Source: Bacillota bacterium
Lineage (GTDB): Bacteria > Bacillota > Clostridia > Saccharofermentanales > UBA5734
Assembly: GCA_023438965.1 (NCBI GenBank)
Contig: JAEXPB010000571.1
Span: forward strand, 1 to 12,341
Direction of reading: 5' to 3'
DNA: 12,341 bases
Positions 6,998 to 12,341 of this stretch are shown piece by piece. The first letter of the stretch is position 1. Each line of letters starts with the position of its first letter. The notes beneath the pieces were generated by a model, which saw only the letters and a list, made by a program, of their open reading frames with translations, did not search any database and was not told where the DNA came from. The translations under genes were made by a program, and so were the position numbers.

Positions 6998-7034
6998 AAA
7001 GGTGTTCAGCCGTCAAGGCAGAACACCTTTTTAT
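6998..7034 (+). terminator. Leader terminator 1 upstream of amtB
   Basis: AAAGGTGTTC (6998-7007) pairs perfectly with GAACACCTTT (7021-7030). The loop region continues with an A/A mismatch, a GCC/GGC helix and the pentaloop GTCAA. The stem runs into TTTTTATATAT. It ends only about 55 bases after the predicted transcription start, so it either attenuates amtB-glnK transcription or ends a separate RNA of about 60 bases. Confidence 0.8.
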
Positions 7035-7043
7035 ATATCTGGC

Positions 7044-7068
7044 GACTGGATGTTCATCAGATCCGGTC
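7044..7068 (+). promoter_or_regulatory. Third leader hairpin, sharing the GACTGG element
   Basis: GACTGGAT (7044-7051) pairs with ATCCGGTC (7061-7068) with one G-T wobble and a 9-base loop. Its left arm repeats the GACTGG of the first leader hairpin, so the CCAGTC arm at 6988-6993 could pair with either copy. It sits between the two terminator-like hairpins. Confidence 0.5.
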
Positions 7069-7080
7069 TATTGGCAAGCA

Positions 7081-7119
7081 AGGGCGCTTTCAGATCAAAA
7101 TGAAAGTGTCTTATTTTTT
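7081..7119 (+). terminator. Leader terminator 2 upstream of amtB
   Basis: AGGGCGCTTTCA (7081-7092) pairs with TGAAAGTGTCTT (7101-7112) as 12 base pairs including four G-T wobbles, around an 8-base loop. It is followed by A and six T residues (7113-7119). It looks like a second, weaker intrinsic terminator 75 bases before the amtB start codon. Two terminators in one leader support attenuation of the downstream pair. Confidence 0.6.
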
Positions 7120-7144
7120 AGTTGCATATTTACCCACGAAACAA

Positions 7145-7160
7145 CGACCGGAAGCGGTCG
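7145..7160 (+). promoter_or_regulatory. Small hairpin just upstream of the amtB ribosome binding site
   Basis: CGACCG (7145-7150) and CGGTCG (7155-7160) pair perfectly around the tetraloop GAAG. It ends 11 bases before the AAGGGGGG ribosome binding site (7172-7179). It leaves the site exposed, so its effect, if any, is unclear. With the promoter and hairpins upstream it completes the description of the 307-base gene-free stretch 6880-7186. I saw no clear terminator for the upstream oxidoreductase operon there. Confidence 0.45.
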
Positions 7161-7186
7161 GAAAATGACCCAAGGGGGGATCAATC

Positions 7187-8437
7187 ATGACAACCATCAA
7201 CTCCGGAGACACCGCCTACATCCTGGTCTGCAGCGCCCTCGTCCTGCTGATGACGCCGGCGCTGGCCTTTTTCTACGGCGGCCTGGGCCGCCGCAAGAAT
7301 GTGCTGAACACGATGATGTCCTCGTTCACGATCATCGGGATTTCATCGGTCATGTGGGTCCTGGTCGGGTACAGCCTGAGTTTCGGCCCGGACCGCGGCG
7401 GCATCATCGGCAGCCTGAGCTGGTTTGGCATGAACGGCGTCGGCTGGGAGCCCAACGCGGATTACGCCGGCACCATCCCGCATCTGGTTTTTGCCATATT
7501 CCAGATGATGTTCGCGATCATTACACCAGCCCTGATAACCGGCGCGGTGGCGGAACGGATGCGCTTCCCGGCCCTTATGGCTTTCACGCCGCTCTGGCTG
7601 CTGGGCGTCTATTACCCGCTCGCCCACATGATGTGGGGCAAGGGCGGCCTGCTGAACAGCATCGGCGCCGTGGACTTCGCCGGCGGCAATGTCGTGCATA
7701 TTTCATCGGGCGTCTCGGCCCTCGTCCTTTGCCTGATGCTCGGCAAGCGCAAGAACCACGGCCTGGTCAAGATGGTGCCGCACAATGTGCCCTTTGTCCT
7801 GCTGGGCGCCGGTCTCCTCTTCTTCGGCTGGTTCGGCTTCAACTCCGGCAGCGCGCTGGCGGCCAACGGCCTGGCGGCGCATGCCTTCCTGACCACCAAT
7901 ACGGCCGCTGCCTGTGCCATGCTGTCCTGGATGATCCTCGAGATGATCGTCAACAAGAAGGCGACGGCTCTCGGCGCCGCCACCGGCGCGGTTGTCGGCC
8001 TGGTTGCCATCACCCCCGGCGCCGGTTTCGTGCCGGTCTGGGCTTCGATCATCATCGGCGCCTGCGTCAGCCCGCTCTGCTGGCTGGCCGTCAGCTGGCT
8101 GAAATCCAGGCTGGGCTACGACGACGCGCTGGACGCCTTCGGCTGCCACGGCATCGGCGGCATCTGGGGCGGCCTGGCCACCGGCTTGTTCACCCAGAAA
8201 TCCATTAATGCCGCGGCCCGGTTCAATGGCCTGTTCTTTGGCGACACCGGCCTGATCCTGGCTCAGCTGCAGGCGATCGGCCTGACCATCGCCCTGTCGG
8301 TTGTCGGAACTTTCGTCATTGTCAAGGCCGTCAGCCTGGTTACCCAGCTGCGGGCAGCACCGCGTGAAGAAGCCGACGGCCTGGATGGTTCGCAGCACGG
8401 CGAGTCCGCCTATCCGTCATTCATGGGCCTGGATTGA
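7187..8437 (+). CDS. amtB: Ammonium transporter (Amt/AmtB family)
   Basis: A 416-residue inner-membrane channel that takes up ammonium, active as a trimer. About eleven hydrophobic segments are visible. By alignment from memory with E. coli AmtB, the twin pore histidines are H171 (GGNVVHIS) and H321 (GCHGIGG), the phenylalanine gate is near F109 and F218, the recruiting tryptophan is W150, and the structural aspartate is D163 in AVDFAGG. The cytoplasmic tail ends with EEADGLDGSQHGESAYP, the conserved region by which Amt proteins contact GlnK. There is no obvious cleavable signal peptide. The start has AAGGGGGG at 7172-7179, six bases before the ATG. It is followed 46 bases later by glnK, the classic pair in which GlnK plugs the channel when nitrogen is sufficient. 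Expression is probably governed by the structured leader upstream. Confidence 0.97.
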   Translation: MTTINSGDTAYILVCSALVLLMTPALAFFYGGLGRRKNVLNTMMSSFTIIGISSVMWVLVGYSLSFGPDRGGIIGSLSWFGMNGVGWEPNADYAGTIPHLVFAIFQMMFAIITPALITGAVAERMRFPALMAFTPLWLLGVYYPLAHMMWGKGGLLNSIGAVDFAGGNVVHISSGVSALVLCLMLGKRKNHGLVKMVPHNVPFVLLGAGLLFFGWFGFNSGSALAANGLAAHAFLTTNTAAACAMLSWMILEMIVNKKATALGAATGAVVGLVAITPGAGFVPVWASIIIGACVSPLCWLAVSWLKSRLGYDDALDAFGCHGIGGIWGGLATGLFTQKSINAAARFNGLFFGDTGLILAQLQAIGLTIALSVVGTFVIVKAVSLVTQLRAAPREEADGLDGSQHGESAYPSFMGLD

Positions 8438-8483
8438 ACCCGCAGCCGGCAAGCTGTCCGGCAGAAGGAAGGAGCATGCGATT

Positions 8484-8822
8484 ATGAAAAAGATCGAAGC
8501 CATTATCCGTCCGTCCCGTCTCGAAGAAGTGAAAGCCGCTCTCAAATCACTCGACCTGGGCGGCATTACGGTCAGCCAGGTCATGGGTTGCGGCCGCCAG
8601 AAGGGATTTACGGAAATTTACCGCGGCACCCAGATCGACATCAACATTCTGCCCAAGATCCGGATCGAGATCGTCGTGCCGGACGAAGCGGAAGAACTGG
8701 TCATTGAGTCGATTGTCGAAGCCGCCCGGCTGGACGAGATCGGCGACGGCAAGATCTTTGTCTACGATGTCCAGGAGGCGGTCCGGATCCGGACCGGCGA
8801 ACGGGGCCAGCGAGCACTTTAA
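8484..8822 (+). CDS. glnK: Nitrogen regulatory protein P-II (GlnK)
   Basis: A 112-residue trimeric signal protein that binds ATP/ADP and 2-oxoglutarate and docks on the ammonium transporter. The start matches the family (MKKIEAIIRP), the T-loop spans about residues 37-55, GRQKG is at 37-41, and the C-terminal signature GDGKIFVYDV and the RTGE motif are present. Residue 51, the tyrosine uridylylated by GlnD in enteric bacteria, is Ile here, while Tyr46 is kept. This agrees with Firmicutes GlnK proteins (for example NrgB of Bacillus), which are not uridylylated, so control would be by ligand binding only. The ATG at 8484 has GGAAGGAG at 8467-8474. An ATG at 8476 is out of frame. The product has normal length, and a terminator follows. 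Confidence 0.97.
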   Translation: MKKIEAIIRPSRLEEVKAALKSLDLGGITVSQVMGCGRQKGFTEIYRGTQIDINILPKIRIEIVVPDEAEELVIESIVEAARLDEIGDGKIFVYDVQEAVRIRTGERGQRAL

Positions 8823-8854
8823 GCAGCGATGGATTTTATATAACCGGGAAATAG

Positions 8855-8881
8855 GGGATCTGCCTGAGGCAGGTCCCTTTT
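8855..8881 (+). terminator. Intrinsic terminator after glnK
   Basis: GGGATCTGCC (8855-8864) pairs with GGCAGGTCCC (8868-8877) with a single T-G wobble, a TGA loop and a TTTT tail at 8878-8881. It begins 32 bases after the glnK stop and closes the amtB-glnK unit. Confidence 0.85.
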
Positions 8882-8955
8882 GCTGCAGCAGCAGACCCGG
8901 TTGGCCTGGCTGATCGAGCTGCCGACCGGCCATGATTCTGCTAATTCCGATTCAA

Positions 8956-8966
8956 TATGATAAAAT
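8956..8966 (+). promoter_or_regulatory. Probable promoter (-10 region) of the htrA remnant
   Basis: TATGAT (8956-8961) overlaps TGATAAAAT (8958-8966), the latter a good extended -10 (TGn then TAAAAT). No clear -35 is visible 16-18 bases upstream (best CTGCTA at 8938-8943). It lies about 80 bases before the htrA start codon and after the glnK terminator. Confidence 0.5.
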
Positions 8967-9044
8967 GGAATACAGGTAAATCGGAGTCGCTTGTTGGCGC
9001 ATGCTTCATTTCAGCCAAGGCCTTTGGGATATGAGGTGACCGAC

Positions 9045-9831
9045 ATGATTGATGATTCTGAATCTCCTTTTGAACCGAAATCGGACGACAACCGTCTGTC
9101 CGGCGAGCAAACATCAGAACAGGCATCCGAACAATCAGCTGAGCATATATCTGATCCAACATCCGCAGATCAACCGCCTGCCTATCAACCGCCGGCCGGC
9201 CGGCGCAGCCTGGCCTGGCTGGTTGCGTTCTGTCTGGTTTTATCCGGCATCGGCGGCCTGGCGGGCGGCTACCTGGCGATCCGGATCTTCCCGGCTGAAC
9301 TGCTGCCGACTCCAACCACAGCCGCACCGAACGCGACATCCACCGCTGCAGCCAAGGCGACGCCAACCGCTGCACCAACGGCGCCGACCACGACGGGAAC
9401 CCTTTATCTCAATCCGGTCAGCATTGTTGAAATCGCCAGGATCGCTTCGCCTTCGGTAGTTGTCATTACCACGGAAACCCTTGTGACTAGCCAGAACCTG
9501 CAGCAATACGTCACGGCTGGCGCCGGCAGCGGCGTCATTTATACCGCTGACGGATTGATCATGACCAACAACCATGTCATCGCCGATGCCCAGAAAATCA
9601 CGGTCCAGCTGGCCAGCGGCGAATCGTTCCCGGCCACCCTGATCGGCACTGATGTCCAGATGGACATCGCGGTTCTGAAGATAGCCGCATCCGGTTTGAA
9701 ACCGGCGGTCATCGGCGATTCTTCCCGCCTTGCGGTCGGCGACCAGGTCGTGGCGATCGGCAATCCGCAGCAATAAGCAGATCACGGTGACGATGGTTCT
9801 GCAGGAAGAAAAACCAATATCCGCGAAATAG
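9045..9831 (+). pseudogene. htrA: HtrA/DegP-type serine protease gene broken by an internal deletion
   Basis: The ATG at 9045 (GAGGTGA at 9033-9039) opens a 243-residue frame: an acidic, Ser/Gln-rich cytoplasmic start, a membrane anchor at about residues 55-80, an Ala/Thr/Pro linker to about 118, then the first half of a trypsin-like domain. The catalytic His is H177 in TNNHVIA and the Asp is D207 in QMDIAVLKI. Just after VAIGNP (residues 236-241) it runs into a TAA at 9774-9776, so the GNSGG region with the catalytic Ser and the PDZ domain are missing. In another frame, 9766-9831 encodes RSNKQITVTMVLQEEKP and stops at TAG 9829, resembling the usual last strand of the HtrA PDZ domain. This indicates loss of roughly 160-170 codons (estimated from typical family length) plus a frameshift. 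An assembly misjoin at about 9764-9768 could give the same picture. As it stands the product could not be a working protease. Confidence 0.85.
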
Positions 9832-9888
9832 TATAGGTTGTCAAGCCGCAAAACTATTTGGCTAGTCTGGTCTTATTTTCGTGCGCCT

Positions 9889-9923
9889 AAGAAAGAAGGC
9901 CTGCCCTTCTTCAGGACAGACCT
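9889..9923 (-). terminator. Intrinsic terminator of the alpha-galactosidase gene
   Basis: On the minus strand AGGTCTGTCC (9923 to 9914) pairs with GGGCAGGCCT (9906 to 9897) in ten base pairs, two of them T-G wobbles, with a 7-base loop, followed by TCTTTCTT. On the plus strand those wobbles become C-A mismatches, so the signal works only for minus-strand transcription. It lies about 70 bases past the stop codon of the gene at 9991-11313. Confidence 0.75.
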
Positions 9924-9990
9924 CCAGAACGGACGCGCTATTTGGCTGGGACAGGCAGAGCGGCCGGGATTTGATGTTTGCTCAAACGGC

Positions 9991-11313
9991 TCAGCTCAGC
10001 TTGGTGAACTGCGGCAGGTAATCCTTGTTTTGCAGCATCATTTCGTCGTCCATCTGCTTGATCTCGGCCAGGCTGAGCTCCGCGGATGTCAGCGGATCGA
10101 AAGCCACGGCATGGAAAACCTTGCGCGGATCGCCTTCGATGGCAGCTTCGACAGCCAGTTCTTCGCAGCGGGCGCCGATGTTGTTCAGGATGGCGAGCTG
10201 GGCGGGCAGGGCGCCGACATGGATCGGCTCCAGGCCGTGCCTGGAGGCCAGGACCGGCACTTCGACGCAGCAGCCTTCGGGCAGGTTGTCGATCAAGCCG
10301 AAGTTGCGGACATTGCCGTTGAATTTGTACAGCGTGCCGTCGCCGATCGTGGCGTTGAAAATGTAGGCGGCATACTCATGGCCGCGCTGCAGGTCGATCT
10401 TGTCCTGGGCCAGCCACTTGTCGATCTCGTCGCGCCAGTTGTCTTCCCGTTGGAGATAGGAATCCAGAATATAGCCATAAACGCCGGGATTCCAGTTCGT
10501 GCCATGGGTGCAGTATTTTTCGATCAGTTCCGGACGCTTGCGGAACCAGGCGTTGTACTCGGAATTGTGACCGCTCGATTCGGTGACATAATAGTCAAGG
10601 TTCAGGAACATTTCGTTGCGGACCAGCTCCTGCTGATAAATCTCTGGCTTCTCGACGGCGGCGCGGATCAGCGGATAGGCGTCCTGGCCCTTCCAGCGAT
10701 AATCCAGGTACCAGGCCTGGTGATTGATGCCGGCGCTCAGGTAGGTGACTTCCTCCATTGGCGCGCCAATCCACTTGGCCAGCATTTCGGCCGTACCTTG
10801 CACGCTATGGCAAAGACCGGTGACCTGGACCTTGCTCTGGCCCTGCATGGCGCGGCACAACATGGCCATCGGGTTGGTATAGTTGAGGAAAATAGCCTGC
10901 GGGCAGTATTTCTCGATGTCCCGGCAAATGTCGAGCATGACCGGAATGGTGCGCAAGGCACGGAAAATGCCGGCCGGCCCGCGGGTATCGCCGACGTTGA
11001 TGTCCACACCGTACTTTTTCGGGATTTCGATGTCATGCCGCCAGACCTGGACGCCGCCGGCCAGGATGGTGCAGACTACGCCTTCGGCGCCGGTCAGGGC
11101 TTCCGCCCGATCCATCGTGGCGACAACCGTGGCGGAATATTGCCCTTCGGCAACAATCCGTTCGCCCGCCCGCTTGATATAGGCCAGACGCTCGGCATTG
11201 ATGTCCATCAGGGCGATGGTGGCATCGGAAAAGGCCGGGAAGGACAGGATGTCCCGGACCAGGCTGCGGGTGAAGCCGAAACTGCCGGCTCCGATAAAGG
11301 CGATTTTCGTCAT
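9991..11313 (-). CDS. melA: Glycoside hydrolase family 4 alpha-galactosidase (MelA-like)
   Basis: A 440-residue cytoplasmic enzyme of family GH4, which cleaves alpha-galactosides such as melibiose by an NAD- and Mn-dependent redox/elimination mechanism. The N-terminal dinucleotide fold has GAGSFGFTR at residues 8-16. NYTNP at 144-148 is a family motif. Metal-binding Cys168 is in the CHSV motif (168-171), the version known from MelA alpha-galactosidases, as opposed to CNVP or CDMP of glucosidases; the second metal ligand is probably H198 in [16 protein letters not shown] at 242-253 contains the likely catalytic tyrosine region. E. coli MelA has about 451 residues, so the length is normal. The minus-strand ribosome binding site AAGGAG is at 11328-11323, nine bases before the ATG. 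It is divergent from the AraC-type regulator at 11481 and has its own terminator. Specificity is inferred from the CHSV motif. Confidence 0.92.
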   Translation of the reverse strand: MTKIAFIGAGSFGFTRSLVRDILSFPAFSDATIALMDINAERLAYIKRAGERIVAEGQYSATVVATMDRAEALTGAEGVVCTILAGGVQVWRHDIEIPKKYGVDINVGDTRGPAGIFRALRTIPVMLDICRDIEKYCPQAIFLNYTNPMAMLCRAMQGQSKVQVTGLCHSVQGTAEMLAKWIGAPMEEVTYLSAGINHQAWYLDYRWKGQDAYPLIRAAVEKPEIYQQELVRNEMFLNLDYYVTESSGHNSEYNAWFRKRPELIEKYCTHGTNWNPGVYGYILDSYLQREDNWRDEIDKWLAQDKIDLQRGHEYAAYIFNATIGDGTLYKFNGNVRNFGLIDNLPEGCCVEVPVLASRHGLEPIHVGALPAQLAILNNIGARCEELAVEAAIEGDPRKVFHAVAFDPLTSAELSLAEIKQMDDEMMLQNKDYLPQFTKLS

Positions 11314-11396
11314 GTTGGCACACTCCTTATATAATCATGCTGGCTGGCTATCGGCAGGCATCCGGATGGGAGGCGACGCAAGCCGTATCTTTCTTC

Positions 11397-11424
11397 ATTC
11401 TACTGGATCAGAAAAACCGATCAA
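11397..11424 (-). promoter_or_regulatory. Likely promoter of the alpha-galactosidase gene
   Basis: On the minus strand TTGATC (11424 to 11419) is followed after 16 bases by TAGAAT (11402 to 11397), matching 4 of 6 and 5 of 6 consensus bases. Transcription would start near 11390, giving a leader of about 75 bases before the ATG at 11313. The moderate -35 fits a promoter that needs an activator, plausibly the divergent AraC-type regulator. Confidence 0.55.
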
Positions 11425-11445
11425 TGGAATCCTGCTATGCAGATA

Positions 11446-11454
11446 TGGTACAAT
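11446..11454 (+). promoter_or_regulatory. Likely extended -10 promoter of the AraC-type regulator gene
   Basis: TGGTACAAT (11446-11454) is an extended -10 (TGn plus TACAAT, 5 of 6). No good -35 is seen 17-18 bases upstream. It lies 26 bases before the GTG start, so the leader would be about 20 bases. It stands back to back with the divergent melA promoter at 11397-11424, so one bound regulator could affect both. Confidence 0.5.
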
Positions 11455-11480
11455 GCTTGATAATAGCGAGGAGAACAGCC

Positions 11481-12332
11481 GTGAAACCAGTATTGTTGCG
11501 AGAATTCATTGACCGCTCCGATCTGCGCGTCTACCAGTGCGGCGAGCAGGAATGCCTGCCCGGCCATGCCTGGGGACCCGGTGTGCGCGACCACTACCTG
11601 ATTCATTTTATCCTGTCCGGCCAGGGCATCTTCGTCAGCGAGGGGCAAACCCGCCATTTGTCGGCCGGCCAGGGATTCCTGATCTGCCCGGAACAAACAA
11701 CCCTGTACCAGGCGGACTTCACCGACCCCTGGCATTATGTCTGGGTCGGCTTCAACGGCGCCAAGGCGGCGGAGTATCTGCGGCTGGCCGGCCTGACGGA
11801 GCGGACGCCGATCCTGGGCAACCCCGATCCCTCTGATCCGCGGGCGTCAGCCTGCCGGTCCTGCTTCACCGGCATGGCCGCAGCGCGCAGCCTGCGCCGC
11901 AGCCGCGACCTGCAGATCCTGGGCCAACTGCATTTGTTGCTGGCTGGCTTGGCCGAGGCCAATCCGGTGCCGTCGGCGGATGAGGACCAAATGGACCGCC
12001 AGGCGTGGTATGTCCAGCAGGCGACGGATTTCCTGGCCATGAACTATTCGCGGCGGATCGGCATCAGCGACCTGTCCCGTCAGCTGGGACTGGATCGCAG
12101 TTACTTCGGCGCCATCTTTCACCAGCTGACCGGACTGGCGCCGCAGCAATACCTGCTGCGCCTGCGTATGGAAAAGGCGGCCGGACTGTTGGTGCGCAGC
12201 CAGCTGCCGGTCTCGTCGGTCGCCCGCTCGGTCGGTTATGAAGATCCGTTGCTTTTTTCGCGCATGTTCCGCCGGGTGCATGGCCTGTCCCCCAGCGAGT
12301 ACCGCCGCCGTCAGGCCAGCCAGATCGGCTGA
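11481..12332 (+). CDS. AraC-family transcriptional regulator (cupin sensor plus HTH), probable regulator of melA
   Basis: A 283-residue one-component regulator. Residues about 25-110 are an AraC-type cupin ligand-binding domain, with DHYLIHFILSGQG at 37-49 and AGQGFLICP at 62-70, then a YQADFTDPWHYVWVGF stretch typical of RhaS/MsmR-like sugar sensors. Residues about 178-280 form the double helix-turn-helix, ending with the SPSEYRRR signature. I chose the GTG at 11481 because GAGGAG at 11468-11473 is seven bases upstream and the product has family length. The frame is open back to 11337, but that extension would overlap both divergent promoters and shows no family features. Divergent placement from melA, as in melibiose and raffinose systems, suggests that it activates melA in response to an alpha-galactoside. 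The TGA at 12330 ends it; the last 9 bases of the window hold nothing recognisable. Confidence 0.92.
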   Translation: MKPVLLREFIDRSDLRVYQCGEQECLPGHAWGPGVRDHYLIHFILSGQGIFVSEGQTRHLSAGQGFLICPEQTTLYQADFTDPWHYVWVGFNGAKAAEYLRLAGLTERTPILGNPDPSDPRASACRSCFTGMAAARSLRRSRDLQILGQLHLLLAGLAEANPVPSADEDQMDRQAWYVQQATDFLAMNYSRRIGISDLSRQLGLDRSYFGAIFHQLTGLAPQQYLLRLRMEKAAGLLVRSQLPVSSVARSVGYEDPLLFSRMFRRVHGLSPSEYRRRQASQIG

Positions 12333-12341
12333 GTCCAGGAC

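Noticed and set aside
6977..7034. ANTAR-binding tandem hairpins or glutamine riboswitch
   Set aside because: Both hairpin loops have 5 bases instead of the ANTAR hexaloop with A1 and G4, and I do not recognise the glnA riboswitch core; kept only as an idea in the findings.
6982..8208. 408-codon plus-strand frame overlapping amtB
   Set aside because: It would start inside the leader hairpins, and within amtB it reads as Arg/His/Pro-rich shadow sequence in another frame; amtB is unambiguous.
8991..9044. Upstream TTG start for the htrA remnant
   Set aside because: The ATG at 9045 has GAGGTGA five bases upstream; the upstream extension has no such site and overlaps the probable leader.
9854..9947. 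CTATTTGGCT direct repeat (9854-9863 and 9938-9947)
   Set aside because: It flanks the melA terminator, but no element, duplication or inverted ends accompany it; it is probably chance.
9838..11334. 498-codon plus-strand open frame antisense to melA
   Set aside because: It is longer than melA, but its protein is low-complexity (rich in Gly, Ala, Asp, Val and Gln) with no family motif, and it mirrors the codon bias of melA, whose GH4 motifs are clear.
1..12341. CRISPR array, tRNA or rRNA genes, insertion sequences
   Set aside because: No regular repeat-spacer pattern, cloverleaf, rRNA-like stretch or transposase was seen on either strand.

Overview
The window reads as a chromosomal segment of a GC-rich member of the Firmicutes (Clostridia-like). 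The evidence is a YesM/YesN-type two-component system beside an LplA/LplB/YtcP-type carbohydrate ABC transporter that has no ATPase gene, a lipoprotein with a poly-Thr linker after the lipobox, strong AGGAGG-type ribosome binding sites, TTG and GTG starts, and a GlnK with Ile instead of the uridylylated Tyr51. The genus cannot be named from this sequence. Third codon positions are strongly G/C biased, which creates many long antisense shadow ORFs that I rejected.

Left part (1-6879): a carbohydrate sensing and uptake locus. It runs from the C-terminal tail of a sensor histidine kinase (1-147) to a YesN-type AraC response regulator (169-1641). A 202-base AT-rich promoter region follows, then a solute-binding lipoprotein (1844-3544), an LplB-type permease (3668-4606), a YtcP-type permease (4603-5571, TTG start overlapping the previous stop) and a Gfo/Idh/MocA-family oxidoreductase (5650-6879) whose usual EKP lysine is absent. 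The likely logic is that the kinase senses a sugar, the regulator turns on the transporter, and the oxidoreductase acts on the imported sugar. The substrate is unknown. GC-rich hairpins lie between lipoprotein and permease genes and before the oxidoreductase gene.

Middle part (6880-8881): a nitrogen module, an ammonium transporter (7187-8437) followed by GlnK (8484-8822) and a good terminator. Its 307-base upstream region is the most striking non-coding stretch. It has a consensus promoter (exact -35, 17-bp spacer, exact and extended -10), an inverted repeat overlapping the -35, then two successive terminator-like hairpins with T-runs and further hairpins before the ribosome binding site. This suggests transcription attenuation, a short stand-alone RNA, or both.

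Right part (8882-12341): a broken HtrA-type serine protease gene (9045-9831) that stops just before the region carrying the catalytic serine; the natural C-terminal tail of the family resumes at once in another reading frame, the signature of an internal deletion. A GH4 alpha-galactosidase (MelA-like, minus strand, 9991-11313) follows with its own terminator, divergently arranged with an AraC-family regulator (11481-12332) that probably controls it.
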